64,000 bases of DNA, taken from the NCBI GenBank assembly GCA_037176725.1, contig JAZBRS010000013.1:11907001-11971000 (forward strand), given 5' to 3'. Origin of the DNA: Posidonia oceanica (Eukaryota > Streptophyta > Magnoliopsida > Alismatales > Posidoniaceae). The notes beneath the pieces are model-generated. The model did no database searches. It saw nothing but the letters and a program-made list of their open reading frames with translations, and was not told the DNA's origin. Positions 55,680 through 64,000 of this stretch are shown piece by piece; position 1 is the stretch's first letter; every line of letters begins with the position of its first letter. Position numbers and translations under genes: made by a program.

Positions 55680-55865
55680 TGCTGACCTAGATCGCATGAG
55701 AATAGGGCTGCGACGAGTGTTCAAGCGGTGAGTCCTAAGAGGAGCTATCGTCACAAACGTGGATAGCTCAGAGGGGGAATGGTCGCGAATGAAGTTGCAA
55801 AAAGGGGCGTCAACGAGGGTCGGTACTCGAGCTCTGGCAAAGGGAAACTCGCTTTACCGATCAAG

Positions 55866-55970
55866 CTGACACAACAGAAGGAAATTAGGGTTAGAAACTA
55901 AAAGATGAATGCAAATGAGTTAGTTAAATGGCATGAATGATATGCATGCTTTCTAGTATGCCCCCCTCAC
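55866..55970 (-). other. Candidate 105-nt leader intron (C)
   Basis: Sense donor TTAG|GTGAGG, branch-like TTTCTAACCC, acceptor TTCTGTTGTGTCAG. Matches A at 10137-10240. Confidence 0.6.
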
Positions 55971-56290
55971 CTAACTAGTGTGTCCTAGTAAGGTAATCTA
56001 CTTCGGGTATCCCTGGGTGTACGGGTCACCGACTCAGGTCAGAAAATTAGGTTCCCTGTCTAACTCCCGGCCCAAAGCTCAGGAAATGACAGGGTGGTGC
56101 GTTGGTGGCCTCTACCCCGCCAAAGCGTGGGTGGTACCCTCTACTAACACCGACACGACCCCCGGACGAGGGGGGGACAGACCGACTGACTCGTGCCACA
56201 CCCAAAGCGGTGGAACAAGAAGCCGGGACCGTCCTTCGCAGACTAATAGGTGGACTCAGATGAGAAGAATGCATGCCCTATATGATGCTT
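55971..56290 (-). promoter_or_regulatory. Conserved leader block, candidate packaging region (C)
   Basis: Closely matches 10241-10565 (A) and, less closely, 30224-30533 (B). Anchors GGTACCACCCA and GTCGGTGTTAGTA. Confidence 0.5.
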
Positions 56291-56981
56291 ATGCAAATGC
56301 TTAAAGTCTTTTATCTTGCACATTTTATTAACCAGAGGGAGTGAAGGATTGTTCAGAGTCTCTAGTTGCTCCTAGGAGTTCTTTTTACTTGCGGTTTTTA
56401 GTTAACCATGGGGAGAGCAAACAAGTCTCTACTATCCTAGGCATGGCATGTGCGAAAGGGAAGAAAATCAGCCAAGCATGGCAGGCAGACAATCATACAA
56501 CACAACAAAAGGCAAGTGCATGGCATGTGCAGGTGTTTGTGAGCATAATGGTGAAGAAAAACATTCATCGAGTCAAAAGGCATGCATGTGCGTGCGTAGT
56601 GACATAGCAAAGGTGTAAAAGAAGCATTCAACATTCAAAAAGCATGTATTGTTGCCAAACAAGTATGTAGACATGCAATGTGCGATAACTAAAGCAGTAA
56701 TAAGCAAGTAAGGCAAGGAAAATAAAGACAAGTAAGCTGTAAAGGAAGTAAGAGCATAAGCAAGACAACAAGTAAATAAACAAGCAGAGAAGCAAAGCCA
56801 AGCGAAAGGGAGTGCAAACCGAGGCGAAAGAGGTGCAAAACCTAAGCAAAGTAGCCACAAAGCGACTTTCTAGGAGTTTGCACAGAAAAACGAGCAAAGC
56901 AGGCAAAAAAAGGCACACAAGGCAGGCAAAACTGCGAAAACAGGCGAGCGAAAAGCCAGGAACGAAAGCCGGAGTCTAGCA

Positions 56982-56999
56982 TCCCCAGCGGAGTCGCCA
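56982..56999 (-). promoter_or_regulatory. Primer-binding site of element C
   Basis: Sense TGGCGACTCCGCTGGGGA, one base after the LTR end at 57001. Confidence 0.92.
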
Positions 57000-57000
57000 C

Positions 57001-60000
57001 TGTAGCGATCCCGATCGGAATCAGGCTCGCTATTAGCGGCGATTGGATCCGAGGAAGAGGCTCAACTCGAAAACACTTAAAATCGAGGAGAAAAGAGAAA
57101 GATAAGACAAATCAGAGTCGCCACCATGTCTATTAACGGGAGACAAGGAAAACGAGGGAAATGCGTGAATTAACACGCAAAACCAAGCAAGAAATGCAAA
57201 GCAAAGCAATGCGAAAGAAAACAAATGCAAATGCATGCAAAAGAGATGACTCTAGCCTAGGATAAGGGCAGTATGGTCATTACGGGCCAAAAGACAGGGC
57301 AAGGACTCCTGTTACGTGCGGGGAAGGTGTTAGGCACCCCCGACACGCCCGAGAATCGGTCTTTCTAGGCTTACGCTCGCATACGCAGGGAAATGCAGGG
57401 TTGAATGCCTATGTGCCTATGAATGCCTAAATGAATGCTCAAGGTGTGCTCTAAGTGGAGAGATGCAGGGCAAGGAAGTAAACGTGCTGTCTAAGTGCTC
57501 AGCTACGCTGTCTGTGTTCCGAACCGGACGAAACCTGGCTCGTGAGAACTCCAGGCAGTAAGCATCACAGCCCTATATGCAAATGCAAGCGAAAAAAAGC
57601 AAAACAACGACAAAACCATGCAATGCGATCGACATGCAAGAGAAAACGGCGTAAAGCACGCAAAACGGTGCAAAAAACAAGAAAGCGCGCAAAACGGTGC
57701 AAAAGGACAAGGTCGGCACGCAAAACAGGCGAGAAAGCAAGGCGGCACGCAAATCGGTGCAAAAGGCGATGACGGGCACGCAAAACTGTGCCAAAAACAG
57801 GGCGAGCGCGCAAAACGACGCGAAAGACAAAGCAGGCGCGCAAAACGGTGCCAAGACGAGAGCGGGCACGCAAAACGGTGCCAAAAGCTGCGAGATAAAA
57901 CCTCGGAAAAGCTGTGCGAATGCAAATGCAAGGAAAAGATTAGAAGCAGTAAAAGGAGAAGCAGAACAGCGCATGTGTGAGAACAGGCGCTGTTCGGGGC
58001 CACACAGAGTAGGTGTGAAGACCTACAAAGGGGAGAGTGAGCAAACAGGGGGATTGCCACCTCTTTTGCGACCATTTCCCGCTAAACCGTTCCACGGTGT
58101 GTCTCGCACGCTGCCCAAAGCTCGCGATGCGATCGGATCGTGGAAAAGGGGGAAGAAAGTCACATTAAGTGGTGAATCCAGGGAAAACTCAACACAAAAC
58201 GCCCAAGAGTACGCGAAACAGGGATCTGAGTTGATAGACAAGAAGAGGAGGCCCTATTCTACATGCTCAAAGAGACAGAAATCGAAAACGAGGAAAACTA
58301 TGCAAATGGCATGCAAATGAATGCAATGCAGGGGTTCAGGAGGACATACCTGGAAATCCGGGAGCCTGATCTGAGATCTGCTTAGTCCATGCTGAAGAGC
58401 GCTTCGCTGCGGTCGCCTGGGCAGCTTACTTGAGAAGATCCAACGGCCGGATCGGAAGATATCGCAGCTTCAAGACAGGAGGGCCAGAACAGGGGAGAAG
58501 AACAGATCTAGGTGTTCAGGAGGTCCTAGGGATGTGCAAAAGGTCCTCCCAAGTGAAGGGGAGCTAAAGGTGCTTAGTGTGTGCAAAGGGATGCTAAAAT
58601 GCAAAGCTAAATGAATGCAGGATGCATGCAAGAGGCAAGAAAAGACAAGAGGGGAATTTTTAGAAAAACAAAGGTTCAAATGCCATTTTTGAAAAAGAGA
58701 AGGGGGCTAAATGCAATTTTTCAAAAAAGGATGGGGCCCACAGGAGAGAGTTTTGAAAACAGGAGAGGGCAGAGGGTTATTTTGCAGAAGATTGGGTTCA
58801 GAAAGCTATTTTGAAAAGAGGGTATGCATTGGAAGAAGTTTTGAAAACAAATGGAAATCAGAGGGTAATTTTGGAAAAAACTAGGGTCTAAAGTGCAAAT
58901 TTTCTAGAAAACAGGGTTCTGGGAAGTCCGGGAATGCAAGTGGAGGGTCTACATGCAATTTTGTAAGCATAGGAGCTAAGATGCAACTTTAGGGGCAAAA
59001 CAATCTTTTTACATGATTTTTAAAGTATGCAAGGACCTATGTGTAATTTTTGAATCATGCAGGGGTCAAATATGCAATTTTATATGGTAAACATGCTCTG
59101 AAATCAGAAGACAGGACTGATGTGCAATTTTTGGGAAAAACAGGGTTAAAAATGCAATGCAATAAGCCAAAATGCATGGAAAACAGTTACTGTCCATTTA
59201 AAATGGACCTACATGCAAAAATGAAAAATCAGGAGGTAAAATATGCAATGCAGTATGCAAAAATTAAAAATGAAACCTAAGTTACTACAGTGCACAGGAC
59301 CTAGATGCAAAAACAACGAAATGCAGGGACACAGAATGCAATTTTATATGGTAAAAATGATGCATTTAAATGAACTGATTTAATGCAGTACCTATATGCA
59401 AAAATGGAAACCAGAGGGGCTAAAACACAAAAAATTACAACTAAACAGCACAGTAAAAGGACTGGGATGTAAATACAGAAAAGCAGGAATATTTAAAGCA
59501 ATTTTGCGTGGTTTTAAATTAAAAACTAAGCAGATTAAAAGGCATAAGGACCAGAATGCAAAAATGAAATAACTTAAGGCAGACATGCAATATTCACACA
59601 AAAACTTTATAATTGGAAAAATAAAGGAACAGTGACTTGCCGGCGATGGTAGGTACTGTAGCAGTAAGCTACCGGACCTTAGCACCGCCGGCACAGGGGG
59701 CTTGTGGAGGCGCTGATCGGCGGGAGCTGGAGCTGACGTCCGTGCGGAGCTCCGGGGACCGTCGGGGCGACGTTCTGTTGGCTGGAGCATCGGGAAGAGC
59801 GGAGGCCGGCGCCGGAGAAGAAGCTCTGTCCGGCGAGTCGCGATCGGAGCAGGAAGGTCGGAAACGCTAATCTAAAGGGTGGAGAAGCATCGCGGGAAGA
59901 AAAGAAGACTAAGGGAAGAAGATTTTACCTGATTTCGCGTCTGAGGTGTTCTCCCGACCTCAGCAGTTCCAGAGGTGGCCGGTGGAGGTCGTCCGGTCGC

Positions 60001-62626
60001 TGCGGGCGTCGCCGGCTGCTCGCGAGGGCTGGAGCTGCTTCAGAATGGTCCTCCGGTGCTTCCCAGCTGGTTGGATGGAAGCTCCAGAACTCGGAGGGAA
60101 ATTCGGCGCTCTGTGGGTTCAGAGAAACAGCCGGGAGTCGGGGGGGGTGTCTGCCGCTCGTCTGGTTGGATGGGACCCTCCGGGAGGTTGCTGGAGGTCC
60201 GAGGAGTGGTTCTAGATTGCTGGATGGGATTTCTGGAGTGTGTGGAGAAGATTTGGAGTTCGGACGATCTTCTGGTCAGTGGAGAAGGCAAGTGTTTGTT
60301 GTGGATTTCTCGGTCTGTGGTGGAGGATGGGGCTGAAGGTAAGGTGCTTCTGGAAGGTGAAGTTCAGGCGAGTCTCTGGGTGGATTTTGGGAGAAGGTTG
60401 TGGGCTGGAGTGGAGGGAATTGCTGAGGGGAGTTGTGTTGGGTTCTGGTTGGTGTTCAGGGTGATTTGAAGGTGTTTCGTGCAGTGGAAAGGCAATGGGA
60501 TGGTGGAGGAGGAATGCTGGTGTGCTAGGTGAATTTGGGGGATGAAAATGGAAGGGAATTCGAGGCTGGAACGGGCTGGTTTCGGGGGAGAAAGAAGGGG
60601 AGGTTCTACTGAATTCAGAGGGTGAAGAAGTGGGAAGTTTGCAGGGGAATTCTCTGGATTTCTCAGCTCTCTCTCTCAGGTGGCGAAAAGGCGATGAAGG
60701 AGGATTGAAGGGCTGGCTTTTATCAAGAGGAGGGGACTGCTGGGCGCGAGTTGGTGGTTTGAATTCCACCGGCGGCACTGCAGCAGAAACGACGGGCGTC
60801 GGCGAGGCGACTGGCATTCAATGCCTCCTGGAAATGGTGCTGAGAGAAGAGAGGAGAGGCGAGCTCTGTAGGTGATTTGATGGAGAGGGAGAGCTTGAAA
60901 ATTAAAAAGGAGAGGGAGCCCTGTAGCTGGCCGCTCGCGGGAGAGAAGTTGGGGAAAAATGCAGAAGGTGGGGAAGAAGAAGGAAGAAGGAGGCCGGACT
61001 GTGGGCCGAAGGAAAAAGAAATAAAAGAAAAAAGAAAAACAGGCCGGATTGGGCCCCGTAAGGAAAGGAAAGAAAGAAAAAGAGAAGTAAGAAAGAAGAG
61101 AGGGTAGAATGGGGAAATAAAATTAGTAAAAAGGAACTAAAAATAAATAAAAATACTAGAAAGGTTGTGATGTGAATTAGGGTTTTAATTAAATTTTTTA
61201 ATGGCCATTTTGGGTTGATTAATGTGTTTTGGGCTTGATTAGGGTTTTAGGGTTTTGGTTTTGCTTTTAATTAGTTTTCACTTGATTAAATGTTTGTTAA
61301 ACCTTTTTTAAATTGTTTTAAAAATTGTGTTTCCCTTGTTAGATACTTAGGACATTGATTAGGATTTTTTAGGATTTATTTTCGTATTAATCAGGATTGG
61401 TTTTAGGCCTTTTAGTTTTAATCTTCTTAGGGTTTTTTCTTTCTTAAGTCTTTTAAATTATGCCTTGATTTTTATTTGTTGATTTTTCTTGAAGTTTTTA
61501 GTTAGATTTCTCTTGTCTGATTAGGTGTTTTTAGGTCTTTTAAATGTGTTTTTCTTTTCCCTTTTTTAATTAAGTTTTTATGTTGTTCTTCTTATGTTTA
61601 TTAGGTTAAGTCTTTTGCTTCTTTAATTACTTGTTTTAATGTTTGTTTTTTTTTATTCTTCTTTTTGAGGTTTGTTTTTTTAATTCTTCTGATGGGGTTT
61701 TTACTTTTGGTGGGTTTTGATTTCATTTTAGTTTTTTTTCTTGATTTTTCAGTGTTTTCTTTTGATTTGTTTTGCATTTTTTAGCTTACATGCTTGGTTT
61801 TCCTTTTAGCTTGATTTAGTTAAGTTTAGGTTTTTAATTGCTTGTTTAATGTTTTTTAGTTGTTTTTCTTAGGGTTCTGATTTGTTTCTTTTATGTTTTG
61901 GGGTTTTACAGATTTTTAGGGGTTTTTATGGATTTTTGCAAGAGAAAGAAAAGGGAAAGAGAAGGAGGAAAGAAATGGAAAAAAGAGGGAGATAAAAGGA
62001 AAAGAGATAGGTTGAAGGAAAAGAATTTTTTGAAAATTAGGGAAAGTGTTAAAAATAAAGTAAAAATAGGAATAAGATAGAGGAAGGATAGAAGCACAAA
62101 GGGGGCCCATAGCCAGACCAGAGAAGGAGCAAGAAGGGGATGAAAAGAGAGATGATAATCAGGAGAGAGAGAGGAGAGAGAAAATGATAATCCCGGAGAG
62201 AGAAAATGATAATTTGAGTGAATGGAGGTCTTAAAGGTCTTGGAATGGGATGAAAATTGGTGAGTGGGCAGTCTAGGGTTTGAGGTGTTGGTTCTGAAGT
62301 TTTGGTTTGATTCTAAGAAGGTTTTGGAGGGGTTTTGAGATGTAGAAAAAGGGTAGTTTTACCTAGGTTTTCTAGGATTTTTGGGAATGGTCTAGGTTTG
62401 AAAGTTTCTAAGTTCTTGGGTAGGTTTGCTAAGTGGGTGTTGGTGGATTTTCCTATGGATTTTGGTCAGGTTTTGAGCTTGGGAAGAGGGGTAAAGGCTT
62501 AGGTCAAGTTTGCTTGGTTTTGAAGGGTAAAGAGGAGGGTTAGGGTTTGGTTTGTTTTGGGTTTGAGTCCAGCAATCACTAGGAGGGCTCCAAGTGGTCC
62601 AAGCCTGCCAAGATGGGGTGTCAACA
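57001..62626 (-). repeat. 5' LTR of element C, 5,626 bp
   Basis: Near-identical partner of 35454-41080, with the same sub-parts: TGGCGACTC copy 57115-57123, conserved block 57285-57380, TATA-like 57571-57580, tandem repeats 57617-57897, GC-rich part 59640-60880, T-rich part 61150-61930. Differences are scattered and mostly transitions. Confidence 0.96.
57571..57580 (-). promoter_or_regulatory. TATA-like element in 5' LTR of C
   Basis: Sense GCATATAGGG, about 570 nt before the LTR end. As the copy in the 5' LTR it would drive the full-length transcript. Confidence 0.5.
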
Positions 62627-62631
62627 CTCAC
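62627..62631. repeat. Target-site duplication CTCAC, right copy
   Basis: Matches 35449-35453. Confidence 0.95.
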
Positions 62632-64000
62632 CCTCGGATGAAGAGGCAGGAGCGGCTACAGATGCCCAAATTGATTTCTCTATGGGAGACTTGGAGCAAT
62701 TATTCCAAGAACAGCTCATGTCGTTGGCACAGGACGATGCAGAGCATGAGACTGCACAGAAGAAGGGGAAGGCCGTGGCCACAGATCCCTCTATCATGGT
62801 CCTAGAGGAAGATCTAATGCTCGAGGCACCCGTCAGACCAGATGAGCTGATCACCCTGCAACCAGGGAGTGGGTCTCGATGGTTTGTCCAGCGCATGCCA
62901 CACTTGAACAATGCAGTGGGCGGCAGTACCCTGATTAGTTGCTGGCCTGATATATCCTCGGTGGGCACACCAGAGCATGCAGAAGAAGCAACCACACAGC
63001 GGATACCAGCAGCATCAGCACCACAGGTAGCACCAGTAGCACAACAAGTAGTAGTAGAGCCCCATGCAGAGCCCCATGCAGAGTCCCATGCAGAGCCCCA
63101 TGCAAAGTCCCATGTAGAGCCCCATGCAGAGTCCCATGCAGAGCCCCATGCAGAGCACCATGCAGAGCAACATGCAGTAGTAGTAGAGCAACATGCAGAG
63201 CAACATGCAGTAGCAGTAGAGCAACATGCAGTAGTAGTAGAGCAACATCCACCTATGATAGTAGAGCAATATGCACAAGTAGCGGCAGTACAACACGCAT
63301 TGGTAGCGGCACAACATGTATAGCCAGTAGCGCAGCAGGCACCAGCAGTACAGCAGCAAACAGTAGCACATGCAGCCCCCACACAGCAGGCAGTAGCACA
63401 GTTAGCCCCAGTGCAGTCAGCAGCAGCAGAATTAACAGAATCAATAGAGTCAGAGCAGGCAGAGCCAACTGAGGAGCTTGCCAGGACAGAGGTCGCGCGC
63501 CGAGGGTATAAAAACACTCAGGTATGCGTAACCATCCTGAAGCGTCACCAAGGCCAAGCAGCAGAACACTTGCACTCCTTCGATATCTCAGATCCCACCT
63601 TTGAGAAAGAGATCCTCTCAGAGCTTATTGCATATGGAGAGGAGGATGATGCAGGCGAAGATGAGAATGACGAACCATCACCTGAGTTCCGGCCCCGCGA
63701 CGACGATCTAGAAGGCCCCAACCTCCATGTCGAAGAGGAGACAGAGGTCGCCAGCATTGGCACAGCAGGAGAAGTCAGAGAGGTGCATCAGCACCCTTCT
63801 GTTGCACCAGGCTAGAGCAGAATTCATCGCATTCTTGAAGGAGTATGCGGATGTCTTCGCCTAGAGCTATGAGGATATGGTTGGCCTCGACATTGAGATA
63901 GTTGTGCACAACCTACCCTTAGACCCGGATGCAAGGCCAGTAAAGCAAAAGCTAAGGCGATGGCGACTGCAGTGGCTACTTATGATCAAAGATGAGATCA
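62632..64000 (+). pseudogene. Unit B linker and start of RT, continued after element C
   Basis: Resumes SPSDEEAGAATDAQID... as in the C linker (SPSNEEEGAAIEAQVD), then DELITLQPGSGSRWFVQRMPH, a repetitive part (63056-63245), TAG at 63321-63323, the SFDISDPTFEKEILSELIAYG block shared with C and D, a frameshift near 63790 that ends the frame, TAG near 63863 (TGG in C and D), and the first RT residues before the window edge. Decayed like the rest of B. Confidence 0.9.
63056..63245 (+). repeat. Coding minisatellite in B linker
   Basis: About a dozen 12-bp units CCCATGCAGAGC/T giving EPHAESHA, then 'CAACATGCAGTAGTAGTAGAG' variants giving EQHAVVVEQHA. The A and C linkers have unrelated Ser/Ala/Glu repeats at the equivalent place, so this segment is replaced or re-expanded in each lineage. 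Confidence 0.88.

Larger units (their letters stand above)
55680..56981 (-). other. Element C 5' leader
   Basis: Same build as in A: AT/GC-mixed low-complexity half (56300-56980), conserved block (55971-56290), intron-like segment (55866-55970), then an open but ATG-poor stretch before gag. Confidence 0.8.
35454..62626 (-). mobile_element. Element C: complete 27.2-kb Tat/Ogre-type Ty3/gypsy retrotransposon
   Basis: Both LTRs, PBS, gag, PR, RT, two RNase H, integrase, accessory gene, PPT and target duplication are present. The LTRs differ at roughly one base in a hundred in the parts I compared, so insertion is recent. Even so, the coding part is broken: a one-base loss in gag (~55097), a one-base loss just after the protease active site (~52460), TAG at 48440-48442 and 48185-48187 in pol, and TGA at 45242-45244 in the accessory gene. 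It probably moved with proteins from a relative, or decayed quickly after insertion. Confidence 0.96.

Noticed and set aside
56047..56274. Possible upstream ORF in the leader (also 30285-30494) with similar SGGRVGVS peptides
   Set aside because: The element A copy has a stop in this frame and the similarity is explained by nucleotide conservation of the leader block.
62621..63517. 298-aa minus-strand ORF rich in Cys/Ala/Thr in the B linker
   Set aside because: Shadow of the CATGCAGAG and CAGTAG repeats on the coding strand.
1..64000. Host genes, tRNA or rRNA genes
   Set aside because: All long conserved frames belong to the retrotransposons; I saw no tRNA or rRNA-like sequence other than the PBS.

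Overview
The window is plant repetitive DNA. Every stretch I can interpret belongs to very large Ty3/gypsy LTR retrotransposons of the Tat/Ogre type, and I see no host gene. The grounds are: a primer-binding site TGGCGACTCCGCTGGGGA directly after LTRs that run TGT...ACA; LTRs of 3.2 to 6.1 kb; the order gag-protease-RT-RNaseH-second RNaseH-integrase; two RNase H domains, of which the first lacks its leading catalytic Asp; and an extra gene after integrase. The host is probably a eudicot, but nothing here fixes the species.

There are three layers. (1) The oldest layer is a plus-strand pair of same-family elements that share one LTR. Unit D is pol, integrase, accessory gene and 3' UTR at 17367-26413. 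The shared LTR is 26414-29648. Unit B is leader, gag, protease and linker at 29649-35453, resuming at 62627-64000. (2) Element A, minus strand, 1-17366, is inserted in the PR-RT linker of D; its 3' LTR lies left of the window. It has lost RT, both RNase H domains and the integrase N-terminus. (3) Element C, minus strand, 35454-62626 (27,173 bp), is inserted in the linker of B with a 5-bp duplication CTCAC. Its two 5.63-kb LTRs are nearly identical, yet gag, PR, RNase H and the accessory gene each carry a break.

Sense-strand layout of a unit: LTR; PBS; a ~1.2 kb leader holding a conserved ~300-nt block and a ~105-nt intron-like segment; gag (CHHC zinc knuckle); protease (DNGS); a hypervariable linker; RT (YVDD); degenerate RNase H; second RNase H; integrase; a spacer with a long purine tract; an accessory gene of exactly 1,203 nt in all three copies (plant DUF7745 / plant-mobile-domain-like); a 3' UTR with a conserved double hairpin and subfamily-specific tandem arrays; a PPT inside a hairpin that pairs with the start of the LTR; LTR.

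The best leads are RNA-level structures conserved between divergent subfamilies: the PPT/LTR hairpin with a compensatory change, the leader intron and block, and the 3' UTR double hairpin. Others are the retained accessory gene, the nested inverted-repeat modules in the shared LTR, and the CAG-to-TAG decay pattern in the older copies.
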